Shown piece by piece: positions 54,041 through 63,196 of a stretch of DNA of 64,000 bases. Location: NCBI RefSeq assembly GCF_003259745.1, contig NZ_QLMC01000003.1, positions 372,001 to 436,000 of the forward strand, in the 5' to 3' direction. The DNA comes from Larkinella arboricola (lineage in GTDB: Bacteria; Bacteroidota; Bacteroidia; Cytophagales; Spirosomataceae). The stretch's first letter is position 1; every line of letters starts with the position of its first letter. Below the pieces are notes generated by a model that ran no database searches, had not been told where the DNA came from, and worked only from the letters and a program-made list of their open reading frames with translations. A program made the translations under genes and the position numbers.

Positions 54041-55477
54041 ATGAAAAAAAATCTCTATGTAGGCCCCTTCGGATCGGTATTAGCGGTTTTGCTGTTGACG
54101 GTTTTGTCACTTCAAACCGTAAGGGCTCAAAGTCCGGATTTTTCGAAAATGAGCCCGGAAGAGCGCCGGGCGTACATGGACAAAATGCGCGCGGCTGCCC
54201 AGGAAGACTGGCAAAAAACGATGGACCAACTCCAGTTGAAACTGCCCGCCAACCTGCCCCCGCCCACCGACGATCCGAAGCGACCGCAGCACGTCAAGCA
54301 GCGGGAAGGCTCCAGTAACTGGTACGACGAAGCGGGGAACACCCATGTGCGCTCGGGCTGGGGCAACTGGACCAATTATGAAGAAAGTCAGGCGAATGCT
54401 TATACCCTGCCGAATCCGTTGATGCTGAAAAACGGGAAACCGGTCAAAACCGCAGCCATGTGGTGGAAGCAGCGTCGCCCGGAAATTCTGAACGACTACG
54501 AAACCGAGATTTACGGCAAAATCCCGAAGAACACGCCCAAAGTCACCTTTGAAGTAACCGGTCAGGACACGGCGGTCGGCGGCAAAGCCAACAAAAAGCT
54601 CATCATCGGCCGCATCGATAATTCGAAATACCCCAGCGCCACACCCCGAATCGAGCTGACGATGTACACCCCCGCCAACGCTTCCGGCCCGGTGCCTTTG
54701 ATGGTGATCGTCTGGGGTGCTTTTCCGACGCCACTAGCCACCATCCGCAAAATCATCGAAACCGGCTGGGCCGTCGCGCTCTTCAACACCGGTCTGGTTC
54801 AGATGGACAGCGGGGCCGGTTTGCACAGCGGCATCATCGGTCTGGTGAACGAAGGCAAAGACCGCCAGCCCGACGACTGGGGCGTTTTGTCGGCCTGGAG
54901 CTGGGGCCTCAGCCGCGCCCTCGATTACCTGGAAACCGATAAAGCGATCAACCCGAAGCAGATCGGGATTCAGGGACACTCGCGCTGGGGCAAAACCGCC
55001 CTGCTGGCGGCTGCGCTGGATTCACGCTGGGCCATCGCCTTTCCGAGTTGCTCGGGTTCGTTGGGCGCTTCGCTCGAAAAACGGAATTTCGGCGAAACCA
55101 TTGATAATGTAGCGGGATCAGGCGAGTATCATTGGATGGCGGGCAACTTTGTCAAGTATGGCAGAAACTGGCAGGCCATGCCCGTCGATGCCCACGAACT
55201 GATTGCCCTCGTCGCCCCGCGTCCGGTCTTTGTTACCGGCGGCACGAAAGACCAGTGGGCCGATCCGCACGGGATGTTTCTGGCCTGCGCGGCTGCCAGT
55301 CCGGTATATGAATTATTAGGTAAAAAAGGCATTGGAACGACGCAGATGCCCGCGCCGGATGTAGCCCTGATTACCGGGGAAGTCGCTTTTCGAAACCACG
55401 AAGGCGGGCACGTCGACTCGCTGGACTGGCCGGTTTTTCTGGAATTTGCCAAAAAATATTTTAACGACAAGAAATAG
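54041..55477 (+). CDS. Glucuronoyl esterase, carbohydrate esterase family 15
   Basis: The 478-residue exported protein has a signal peptide ending near VRAQ and a charged linker. The alpha/beta hydrolase has the nucleophile S314 in GHSRWGKTA, then SCSGSLGASLEKRNFGET (with the family's glutamate), EYHWMAGNFVKYGRNW, MPVDAHELIALVAPRP and the catalytic histidine region NHEGGH (452-457). CE15 enzymes cut ester bonds between lignin alcohols and 4-O-methyl-glucuronate side chains of xylan. It sits between the exported dehydratase and uxuA with spacers of 3 and 8 bases, a tight operon. Confidence 0.88.
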   Translation: MKKNLYVGPFGSVLAVLLLTVLSLQTVRAQSPDFSKMSPEERRAYMDKMRAAAQEDWQKTMDQLQLKLPANLPPPTDDPKRPQHVKQREGSSNWYDEAGNTHVRSGWGNWTNYEESQANAYTLPNPLMLKNGKPVKTAAMWWKQRRPEILNDYETEIYGKIPKNTPKVTFEVTGQDTAVGGKANKKLIIGRIDNSKYPSATPRIELTMYTPANASGPVPLMVIVWGAFPTPLATIRKIIETGWAVALFNTGLVQMDSGAGLHSGIIGLVNEGKDRQPDDWGVLSAWSWGLSRALDYLETDKAINPKQIGIQGHSRWGKTALLAAALDSRWAIAFPSCSGSLGASLEKRNFGETIDNVAGSGEYHWMAGNFVKYGRNWQAMPVDAHELIALVAPRPVFVTGGTKDQWADPHGMFLACAAASPVYELLGKKGIGTTQMPAPDVALITGEVAFRNHEGGHVDSLDWPVFLEFAKKYFNDKK

Positions 55478-55485
55478 AGCTTTTA

Positions 55486-56724
55486 ATGGGAATGCTACAA
55501 ACGATGCGCTGGTTTGGGCCGCACGATCCGGTTTCGCTGATGGATATTCGTCAGGCGGGGTGTACCGGGGTGGTGACGGCTTTGCACCAGATTCCGGTCG
55601 GCGACGTCTGGACGATTGCGGAAATTGAGAAACGAAAACAATTGATCGAAGCCGATAACGAACGGTATGTCCCGTTGCATTGGGCGGTGGTCGAGAGCCT
55701 GCCGGTTCACGAAGACATCAAGAAAGGCCGTCCGACGCGCGATCAGTACATTGAAAATTACCGGCAGTCGCTGCGAAATCTGGCGGCTTGCGGCATCACC
55801 ACGGTTTGCTACAATTTCATGCCGGTGCTCGACTGGTCGCGAACCAACCTGAGCTACGAAATGCCCGACGGTTCGCTGGCGCTGCGGTTTGTATGGGAAG
55901 ATTTTGCGGTTTTCGATCTCTGCATTCTGAAACGCCCCGGCGCCGAAGCGGATTATGAACCGGCAGTGATCGAAGCCGCCCGGAGCAAATTTAGCCAGAT
56001 GACGCCCGAACGAATCACCGAACTGAGCAACATTGTCCTGCTCGGTTTACCCGGTTCCGAAGAAGCGTTCACATTATCAACGTTTCAGGGTTTGTTGGAC
56101 GAATACGCTACCATCAACGACCGGACGTTGCGGGACAATCTCTATCATTTCATCCGCGAAGTAGCGCCGGTGGCCGAATCTGTGGGCATCAACCTCTGCA
56201 TTCACCCCGACGATCCGCCGAGGCCGCTGCTGGGTTTGCCGCGTATCGTCAGCACCGAAGCCGATCTGGCCGAACTGATGGCAGCTTGTGACACGACGGC
56301 CAACGGGATCACCTTCTGCACCGGTTCGCTGGGCATCCGGCCCGACAACGATCTGCCCGGCATCGTCCGGCGGTTTGGCAGCCGGATTCATTTTATTCAC
56401 CTGCGAACGACGAAACGGGAACGGTCCGACGATTCGGGCAACCCGCTTAATTTCCACGAAGCCGACCATTTGGCGGGCGATGTGGATATGTATGCGGTCA
56501 TCAAGGAAATTGTGTTGGAACAAAACCGGCGGGCCCAAACCGGCGTGGGCGTTACGTCCATCCCGATGCGCCCCGACCACGGCCACCAGATGCTCGACGA
56601 CCTGCACAAAAAAACCTATCCGGGCTACTCGGCCATTGGCCGTCTGCGCGGACTAGCGGAATTGCGCGGGCTTGAGTTAGGAATTACGCGGGCATTGGAA
56701 GATCAAATTATTTCGCAGAGTTAA
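55486..56724 (+). CDS. uxuA: Mannonate dehydratase
   Basis: The 412-residue TIM-barrel enzyme has TMRWFGPHDPVSLMDIRQAG, PLHWAVVESLPVHEDIKKG, CYNFMPVLDWSRT, INLCIHPDDPPRPLLGLPR and GITFCTGSLG, RIHFIHLR and IPMRPDHGHQM, all UxuA signatures with the metal-binding Cys/His residues present. It lacks a signal peptide and acts in the cytosol, converting D-mannonate to 2-keto-3-deoxygluconate. An alternative ATG lies two codons downstream. Its stop codon lies inside the left arm of an inverted repeat. Confidence 0.95.
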   Translation: MGMLQTMRWFGPHDPVSLMDIRQAGCTGVVTALHQIPVGDVWTIAEIEKRKQLIEADNERYVPLHWAVVESLPVHEDIKKGRPTRDQYIENYRQSLRNLAACGITTVCYNFMPVLDWSRTNLSYEMPDGSLALRFVWEDFAVFDLCILKRPGAEADYEPAVIEAARSKFSQMTPERITELSNIVLLGLPGSEEAFTLSTFQGLLDEYATINDRTLRDNLYHFIREVAPVAESVGINLCIHPDDPPRPLLGLPRIVSTEADLAELMAACDTTANGITFCTGSLGIRPDNDLPGIVRRFGSRIHFIHLRTTKRERSDDSGNPLNFHEADHLAGDVDMYAVIKEIVLEQNRRAQTGVGVTSIPMRPDHGHQMLDDLHKKTYPGYSAIGRLRGLAELRGLELGITRALEDQIISQS

Positions 56725-56766
56725 GCGGAGTTAAAAGGAGTTTATCAGAGGCTCCGCTTAACTCTG
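56716..56766. repeat. Inverted repeat over the uxuA stop codon, before the GH67 gene
   Basis: Positions 56716-56730 pair perfectly with 56752-56766; the uxuA TAA (56722-56724) is in the left arm. The words GCGGAGTTAA and ATCAGAG recur. The segment 56760-56776 matches 52714-52730 at 15 of 17 bases. No T-tract follows, so transcription probably continues. Confidence 0.7.
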
Positions 56767-56795
56767 ATGTCCTCCGCGAAACAACTTTTAAAAGC

Positions 56796-58901
56796 ATGAA
56801 GTATACGCTTTTATTCTTCGTATTGCTCACCTCACTCTGCCACGCCGGAGCGCCGGACCGTGACGACGGTTACCGCTTGTGGCTGAAATACGACCTGATC
56901 AACGACGCCAGCCGCCGAGCCGCCTACGCCCGTTCGGCCCCGTTCATCGTGCTCAATAGCAATTCCCCGGTGTTGAAAACAGCTGCCGAAGAGTTGCAAA
57001 CCGGTTTGCGGGGCTTACTCGGAAAAACCGTCCCGATCGTCGCCAGCGCGGGCGGCAAAACCGGTGGCATTATCCTGAAAACCGATACCAGTCTGCCACA
57101 ACTGAACGACGAAGGGTATCAAATCCGTAGCCAACCAAACATTACCATTTCCGGAAAAACCGACGCCGGGGTGCTGTACGGCGCGTTTGCGTTCCTGCGC
57201 CACCTGCAAACCGGGCAACCCATCGGCAACCTTGCGCTGACCAGCAATCCGAAAATTCGGGTGCGGATGCTGAACCACTGGGACAATACCGACGGCAGCA
57301 TCGAACGGGGTTACGCCGGTTCGTCGCTCTGGAAATGGTACGAACTGCCCGAACGCATCGACCCGCGCTACCGGGATTACGCCCGCGCCAATGCCTCCAT
57401 CGGTATCAACGGAACCGTCGTCAACAACGTCAACGCCAGTTCCCGGTTTCTGACCGCCGAGTATTTGGAGAAAGTAGCCGCCCTGGCGAATGTGTTCCGG
57501 CCCTACGGCATCAAAATCTATTTATCCGTTTACTTTCCGGCACCGAAAACGATTGGTGGTTTAAAAACCGCCGACCCGCTCGATCCGGAAGTCAATAAAT
57601 GGTGGGCTGACAAGGCCAACGAGATCTACAAGCTCATTCCGGATTTTGGCGGTTTTCTGGTCAAGGCCAATTCGGAAGGGCAGCCCGGTCCGCAGGACTA
57701 CAACCGCACCCACGCCGACGGCGCCAACATGCTTGCCAAAGCGCTGGCTCCCCACAAAGGCATTGTCATCTGGCGGGCATTCGTCTACAAAGCCGATGGA
57801 AAAGCCGACCGTTTCAAAGCGGCTTACGATGAATTCAAACCGCTGGACGGGCAGTTTGAGAAAAACGTCATTGTCCAGGTCAAAAACGGCCCGATTGATT
57901 TTCAGCCCCGGGAACCGTTTTCGCCCATCTTCGGCATGATGCCCCAAACGCCACTGGGCCTGGAATTTCAGATCACCCAGGAATACCTCGGTTTTGCAAC
58001 GCACCTCGTTTATGAAGCGCCTATTTTCAAGGAATGCCTCGATTCGGATACGTATGTAAAAGGCAAGGGGTCAACCGTGGCGAAAGTCATCGACGGCAGT
58101 CTACACAATTACCCACTGACCGCCATTGCGGGCGTCGCCAACACCGGCTCCGACCGCAACTGGACCGGCCACCCGCTCGCGCAGGCCAACTGGTATGCCT
58201 TCGGACGGCTGGCCTGGGATCATACGCTGTCGTCGGAAGCCATCGCCCGTGAATGGACCCAAATGACCCTGACGACGGAACCGCCATCGGTCAAAACCGT
58301 CACGGAGATGCTGCTGAAGTCGCGGGAGATTTATGTCAATTACAACACGCCACTGGGCCTTTCGCGTCCGTGGACGGGCGCGCATTTTGCGCCGGAACCC
58401 TGGCAAAACCGCAGTTCGCGCCCGGATTGGACCGCCGTTTATTATCACCGCGCCGACTCCACGGGTCTGGGCTTCGACCGCACGACCAGCGGCAGCAACG
58501 CCCTGGCGCAATACCGCCCGGAAGTACAGCAGCAATGGAATAATCCGGAAACCTGCCCGCTGCCCTATTTGCTCTGGTTCCACCATGTTCCGTGGGCGAA
58601 AAAACTGAGTTCGGGCCGGACGCTCTGGGATGAGCTTTGTACGCGATTTTATACCGGTGCCGATTCGGTCGGCTGGCTGCAAAAACAGTGGGCGCAGGTC
58701 AAAAAAGACGTAGATCCCGAAACCTTCGATAATGTAGCCGGGCGATTGGCGACGCAGCAGAAAGAAGCCATCTGGTGGCGCGACGCCTGGGTGTTGTACC
58801 TCCAGGAATTTGCCCGGCAACCCATTCCCAAACCGTTCAAAAAACCGGATCGAACCCTAAAAGAAGTCAAGGAATCAGTACAGGTTTATCTGGTCCGATA
58901 A
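56796..58901 (+). CDS. Alpha-glucuronidase, glycoside hydrolase family 67
   Basis: The 701-residue protein has a signal peptide (to about CHAGA) and the three GH67 domains. The general acid E294 lies in FLVKANSEGQPGP, and the general-base residues D368 (KNGPIDFQPREP) and E396 (FQITQEYLGF) keep the 28-residue spacing of known GH67 enzymes. RTHADGANMLAKAL and YFPAPKTIGGLKTADPLDP are further landmarks. The enzyme removes terminal (4-O-methyl)glucuronate from xylooligosaccharides. Its presence defines the cluster as glucuronoxylan-directed. Confidence 0.95.
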   Translation: MKYTLLFFVLLTSLCHAGAPDRDDGYRLWLKYDLINDASRRAAYARSAPFIVLNSNSPVLKTAAEELQTGLRGLLGKTVPIVASAGGKTGGIILKTDTSLPQLNDEGYQIRSQPNITISGKTDAGVLYGAFAFLRHLQTGQPIGNLALTSNPKIRVRMLNHWDNTDGSIERGYAGSSLWKWYELPERIDPRYRDYARANASIGINGTVVNNVNASSRFLTAEYLEKVAALANVFRPYGIKIYLSVYFPAPKTIGGLKTADPLDPEVNKWWADKANEIYKLIPDFGGFLVKANSEGQPGPQDYNRTHADGANMLAKALAPHKGIVIWRAFVYKADGKADRFKAAYDEFKPLDGQFEKNVIVQVKNGPIDFQPREPFSPIFGMMPQTPLGLEFQITQEYLGFATHLVYEAPIFKECLDSDTYVKGKGSTVAKVIDGSLHNYPLTAIAGVANTGSDRNWTGHPLAQANWYAFGRLAWDHTLSSEAIAREWTQMTLTTEPPSVKTVTEMLLKSREIYVNYNTPLGLSRPWTGAHFAPEPWQNRSSRPDWTAVYYHRADSTGLGFDRTTSGSNALAQYRPEVQQQWNNPETCPLPYLLWFHHVPWAKKLSSGRTLWDELCTRFYTGADSVGWLQKQWAQVKKDVDPETFDNVAGRLATQQKEAIWWRDAWVLYLQEFARQPIPKPFKKPDRTLKEVKESVQVYLVR

Positions 58902-58923
58902 GCCGCCTTTAAACCCCAACAAC

Positions 58924-59700
58924 GTGCAATCAATAGAAAATCAACCGAATGTATTTTCATTAACCGGCAAACTGGCCCTGATTACTGGCGGAGGAACCGG
59001 TATAGGCTTTGACATTGCCCGCTGCATGGTGCAGGCCGGAGCCACCGTCGTGATTACCGGACGCCGGGAAGAGCCGCTCCGTGAAGCCGTTAGCCAACTG
59101 GGCGAAAACGCGCACTATTTTGTCAATGATGTCGCGAATCTGGAAGGGCTGGAAGGACTGGTGGAGCAAATTGAAACGACGCTCGGGCCGATCGACATTC
59201 TGGTAAACAATGCCGGAATCAATCTGAAAAAACCGGCCCTGGAAGTCACCGACGAAGAATTCAGCCGCATCATTCAGACCAACCTAACGGCGGTTTTTGC
59301 GCTAACGCGGGCCTGCGCCCGGCGGATGGTGCCCCGGCGGAGCGGCTCTATCCTGATGATTTCGTCGATGGCGGCCTATTACGGTATTGATCGCGTGGCC
59401 GCTTATGCAGCCTCGAAATCGGGCGTGGAGGGCATGGTGAAAGTGCTGGCGTCAGAGTTTTCGCCCCACAACGTCCGGGTCAACGCCATTGCTCCGGGAT
59501 TTATCGAAACTGCCATGAGCAAGATTGCGATGGGTGGCGATCCCGACCGGCGCGACCGCGCCATGCGCCGGACGCCGATGGGCCATTTTGGCAAACCGGA
59601 AGACATTGGCTATGCCGCCGTTTTCCTGTCGTCGGAAGCCGCCCGCTATATTACCGGTGCCTCGTTGCCCGTCGATGGCGGTAATTCCATCGGATTTTAA
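58924..59700 (+). CDS. SDR-family oxidoreductase, probable D-mannonate oxidoreductase
   Basis: The 258-residue short-chain dehydrogenase has the cofactor motif TGGGTGIG (about 19-26), LVNNAGIN, the catalytic Ser in MISSMAAYYG, YAASK, and an ending SLPVDGGNSIGF. No ATG lies before the Rossmann motif, so the GTG at 58924 is taken as start. Next to uxuA and GH67 it most likely reduces D-fructuronate to D-mannonate, the UxuB step, as SDR enzymes do in several bacteria. A gluconate 5-dehydrogenase-like or KduD-like activity is the alternative. Confidence 0.85.
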   Translation: MQSIENQPNVFSLTGKLALITGGGTGIGFDIARCMVQAGATVVITGRREEPLREAVSQLGENAHYFVNDVANLEGLEGLVEQIETTLGPIDILVNNAGINLKKPALEVTDEEFSRIIQTNLTAVFALTRACARRMVPRRSGSILMISSMAAYYGIDRVAAYAASKSGVEGMVKVLASEFSPHNVRVNAIAPGFIETAMSKIAMGGDPDRRDRAMRRTPMGHFGKPEDIGYAAVFLSSEAARYITGASLPVDGGNSIGF

Positions 59701-59724
59701 ACCAAGCGTAACTATTCCTTAGCC

Positions 59725-60606
59725 ATGAATAAAATAACCCGAAAAACCTTCCTTGAAGAAGTATCGCTGCTGACTGGAGCTTCCTTACTGGCCGGTTCAT
59801 CTATCGCTGCGGTTCCCAATTTCAAAAAATCGCAGATGAAGCTGGGACTGGTGACCTACTTGTGGGGCAAAGACTGGGATGTTCCGACCCTGATTAAAAA
59901 CTGTACCACCGCCGGAATTGGGGGCGTGGAACTGCGGGTCGAGCATGCCCACGGTGTGATGCCTGAGCTGCCCGCGGCCCAACGCCAGGAAGTGAAAAAG
60001 CGATTTGCCGATAGCCCGGTGAAAGTGGTCGGTCTGGGAACCAATGAGCAGTACGATTCCCCGGACCCGGAACGACTGCGAAAATCCATTGAACGCACGA
60101 AGGAATTCATTCGGCTCAGCGCCGACGTGGGCGGTTCGGGCGTCAAGGTGAAGCCCAACCAGTTTCACAAGGACGTACCCCGGGAAAAAACGCTGGAACA
60201 GATAGGTCGCTCGCTGGATGAACTGGCAAAGTACGCGGCTGATTTCGGGCAGCAGATTCGCCTGGAAGTGCACGGCAACGAAACGCAGGAACTGCCGAAC
60301 ATCAAAACCATCATGGACCACGCGCCAAACAAAAATGCGACGGTTTGCTGGAATTGTAACCCGGAAGATCTGAACGGAAAAGGGCTGGAATACAACTTCA
60401 ATCTGGTCAAAAACCGCTTTGGCGACATCTGCCACGTCCGCGAGTTGAATGACACCAGCTATCCGTATCAGCAATTGATGAATCTGTTCGTGAAGAACAA
60501 TTACAAAGGCTGGATTCTGCTCGAATGCCGCACCAACCCAACCGACAAAGTAGCGGCCCTGATCGAACAGCGCCAGCTTTTTGAGAAAATGACTTCCCAG
60601 GCTTAA
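59725..60606 (+). CDS. Exported xylose-isomerase-like TIM-barrel protein
   Basis: The 293-residue protein begins with a leader resembling a Tat signal but with Arg-Lys (TRKTFLEEVSLLTGASLLAGSS). The AP-endonuclease-2-type TIM barrel has GIGGVELRVEHAHG, SGVKVKPNQFHKD, IRLEVHGNETQELPN and DICHVRELND, with Glu/His/Asp residues fit for a divalent metal site. Such proteins isomerise or epimerise keto-sugars. It is 24 bases after the SDR gene and 15 before the second enolase-superfamily gene, implying a joint pathway. Confidence 0.82.
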   Translation: MNKITRKTFLEEVSLLTGASLLAGSSIAAVPNFKKSQMKLGLVTYLWGKDWDVPTLIKNCTTAGIGGVELRVEHAHGVMPELPAAQRQEVKKRFADSPVKVVGLGTNEQYDSPDPERLRKSIERTKEFIRLSADVGGSGVKVKPNQFHKDVPREKTLEQIGRSLDELAKYAADFGQQIRLEVHGNETQELPNIKTIMDHAPNKNATVCWNCNPEDLNGKGLEYNFNLVKNRFGDICHVRELNDTSYPYQQLMNLFVKNNYKGWILLECRTNPTDKVAALIEQRQLFEKMTSQA

Positions 60607-60621
60607 AAATTGGCAGAACGT

Positions 60622-62010
60622 ATGAACCGCCGGGAATTTCTTGGATACACAGGTGCCTTAACCGCCGTTGGCCTGAACGGTTTTTCGCCGGAATCGCAGG
60701 CGATGAGCAAACCGAAAAAACCGTTGGCGAACATCAAAATCCGCAACGTTAGCTCCAATTTTGAGCGCGAACCACTGAATCCATACCGGTTTAAAGGCAG
60801 CGCGATTACTGATAGCTGGCAGGCCATTGCGCTGCTCGAATCGGAATCGGGCATCCGAAAAATCGGGCTGGGAACGCAGGGCGTTTTGTGGTCAGACTCC
60901 AGCGTATTTGCCGCCCATTCCGAAAGTGCCGGAAACGCGCTGATGTATGCCATGAGCGAACGGGCGTTGCAACTCATCAAAGGCACCTCGTTTACCACGC
61001 CGGTCGAGTTGCTGGATACAGTGTTGCCGGAAGTGCTGGCCTACGGCAAAAAAATTACCGGGAATCCGAATTTGCGGAAAACGTTCGCGCTGAATGCGCT
61101 GGTCTGCGTCGATAATGCCGCCTGGCTGCTCTACGCGCAGGAAAATAAGCTAACTCGCTTCGACGACATGATTCCGGCGGCTTACCGACCGGGCCTGTCG
61201 TATCGGCATAAAGCCGTGGCCAGCATTCCGTCGTTCAGCGTGGGCACCACCGCCGAACGCATCAAAACTGCGGCTGACGAAGGCTATTTTATCATGAAGC
61301 TGAAAACCGGTTCGGCTGGAACGCAGGCCGAGATGATCGAGAAGGACATTGCCTTTCTGACGGCGGTCCACAAAGCCATCGGGCATTACGAAACGCCGTA
61401 CACGAAAACCGGTAAAATACCGTATTACTTCGATGCTAACGGGCGCTACGAGAAGAAAGAAACCTTGCTGCGGTTTCTGGACCACGCCAAAAAAATCGGT
61501 GCGTTCGACCAGATTGCGGTGATTGAAGAACCGTTTGAGGAAAACAACGAGGTGTTTGTGGGTGATCTGGGCGTACGGGTGGCTGCCGACGAAAGTGCGC
61601 ATACCGTCGAGGATGCCGCCCGCCGGATTGAGCAGGGCTATTCGGCCATTGCCGTGAAAGCGATTGCTAAAACGCTCAGCATGACAATGAAAATTACGCA
61701 ACTGGCGTACGAAAAGAAAATCCCCTGTTTCTGCGCCGACCTGACGGTTAATCCGATTCTGGTGGATTGGAACAAAGCCGTAGCGGCCCGGTTGTCGCCG
61801 TTTCCGGGCATGACGGTCGGTTTGCAGGAAACCAACGGGCATCAGTATTACAAAAACTGGGATAAACTCATGTCGTATCATCCCAAAGCCGGGGCAGCCT
61901 GGACGAAAACCGTTAAAGGCGTTTACCCGACCGACCAGTCTTTCTACGACCAGAGTGGCGGTATTCTGGAACCGTCGGCGCATTACGAAGCGCTTTTTGC
62001 GGATAAATAG
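60622..62010 (+). CDS. Tat-exported MLE-subgroup enolase-superfamily protein
   Basis: From the ATG at 60622 the product has 462 residues and starts with a Tat signal (NRREFLGYTGALTAVG). Catalytic features follow the muconate-lactonising/dipeptide-epimerase subgroup: K226-x-K228 in IMKLKTG, metal ligands D271 (FDANGRY), E302/E303 (IEEP) and D323 (AADES), and the second-face K346 (AVKAIAK). This differs from the His-based dehydratase at 52769, so the reaction is likely an epimerisation or cycloisomerisation. An in-frame TTG at 60610 would add four residues. It is the last gene of the uronate cluster. Confidence 0.83.
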   Translation: MNRREFLGYTGALTAVGLNGFSPESQAMSKPKKPLANIKIRNVSSNFEREPLNPYRFKGSAITDSWQAIALLESESGIRKIGLGTQGVLWSDSSVFAAHSESAGNALMYAMSERALQLIKGTSFTTPVELLDTVLPEVLAYGKKITGNPNLRKTFALNALVCVDNAAWLLYAQENKLTRFDDMIPAAYRPGLSYRHKAVASIPSFSVGTTAERIKTAADEGYFIMKLKTGSAGTQAEMIEKDIAFLTAVHKAIGHYETPYTKTGKIPYYFDANGRYEKKETLLRFLDHAKKIGAFDQIAVIEEPFEENNEVFVGDLGVRVAADESAHTVEDAARRIEQGYSAIAVKAIAKTLSMTMKITQLAYEKKIPCFCADLTVNPILVDWNKAVAARLSPFPGMTVGLQETNGHQYYKNWDKLMSYHPKAGAAWTKTVKGVYPTDQSFYDQSGGILEPSAHYEALFADK

Positions 62011-62072
62011 GCTCGGAAATACCGTTCCAAACCGTTACTTTTCTGTTTCCAGCCAACACCCTGTCAATAGAA

Positions 62073-62552
62073 ATGCACGGACTCGTTCGTTTTCTGATCC
62101 GAAACAAGATCGCCATCCTCTACGGTATTTCGCTGGCGTTGCTGTTGTTTCTGTTGAAATGGCTGGAACTCCGGTTTTTGATCGTCAACCACGCCATCGA
62201 AATTTATGTTGGTGCCATTGCCCTGCTCTTTACGGGTTTAGGCATCTGGCTAGCGCAAAAGCTGACCCGCCCCAAAGTAGAAACCGTTGTTGTCGAAAAA
62301 GCCGTTTATCAACCCACCCCGCCGGTTTTCAGCCTGAACGAAGAAGCACTCGACAAAACCGGTTTGAGCAAACGGGAGCTGGAAGTGCTACAACTGATCG
62401 CCGAAGGATTGAGCAATCAGGAAATCGCAGCCCGTCTGTTCGTATCGCTCAATACCGTCAAAACGCATTCGTCGAATGTGCTGGAAAAACTGGATGTAAA
62501 ACGTCGGACGCAGGCCGTCGAAAAAGCCAGACGGCTCCGTCTGATTCCCTGA
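62073..62552 (+). CDS. Membrane-tethered LuxR-type transcriptional regulator
   Basis: The 159-residue protein has two predicted membrane helices (about 12-33 and 40-63), a short linker, and a C-terminal GerE/LuxR helix-turn-helix (about 95-155: LSKRELEVLQLIAEGLSNQEIAARLFVSLNTVKTHSSNVLEKL spans its landmarks in the order tested). There is no receiver or ligand-binding domain. The membrane part probably senses the envelope or a partner protein. The DUF4199 gene 113 bases downstream is a likely partner by neighbourhood. Confidence 0.85.
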   Translation: MHGLVRFLIRNKIAILYGISLALLLFLLKWLELRFLIVNHAIEIYVGAIALLFTGLGIWLAQKLTRPKVETVVVEKAVYQPTPPVFSLNEEALDKTGLSKRELEVLQLIAEGLSNQEIAARLFVSLNTVKTHSSNVLEKLDVKRRTQAVEKARRLRLIP

Positions 62553-62665
62553 TGGCAATCCTTCTTAAGTAGGATTTTCAGGCCAGACTGGCTAAATCAC
62601 CCGAAAGAATGAGCGCCAAATCAGCCTGACGACCCACTTTTGCCCCGATATCAACTTCCTTCCTC

Positions 62666-63196
62666 ATGAAAAAAATCATTCTGATTTGCGGACTCATCGC
62701 CGGTTTTATCCTCACCGCGACGATGATCATTTCGACGGCCCTATGCTACGCTAACGAAAATTTCGAAAGCAACATGGCGCTGGGCTACGCGTCGATGGTG
62801 CTGGCGTTTTCACTGATTTTTGTAGGCATTAAAAACTACCGGGACAACTACAACCACCGCGTGATTTCGTTCGGAAAAGCGTTTAAAATCGGTTTGTCTA
62901 TCACCCTGATTGCCTCCACAATGTATGTGCTCGTCTGGCTGATTGATTATTACGTATTTATGCCGGATTTCATGGATAAATACACAGCGCATGTTCTGAA
63001 AGAAGCCAAAACCGCCGGGGCCAGTGCGGCAGAACTTGCGACAAAAGCCGACGAAATGAAAAGTTATCAGGAAATGTATAAAAACCCGTTGCTGGTGGTT
63101 TTGCTAACCTATTCCGAAGTGCTACCGATTGGTTTGGTTATCTCACTGATTTGTGCATTCCTCCTTAAAAAGAACAACCAGACGCAGCCGGCTTAA
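62666..63196 (+). CDS. DUF4199 domain membrane protein
   Basis: The 176-residue protein has four hydrophobic helices (about 4-24, 37-54, 70-90 and 142-164) with a soluble loop between helices 3 and 4 (DKYTAHVLKEAKTAGASAAELATKADEMKS as its landmark region). This matches DUF4199, found mainly in Bacteroidota and of unknown function. The preceding gene encodes a membrane-bound regulator. Confidence 0.85.
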   Translation: MKKIILICGLIAGFILTATMIISTALCYANENFESNMALGYASMVLAFSLIFVGIKNYRDNYNHRVISFGKAFKIGLSITLIASTMYVLVWLIDYYVFMPDFMDKYTAHVLKEAKTAGASAAELATKADEMKSYQEMYKNPLLVVLLTYSEVLPIGLVISLICAFLLKKNNQTQPA

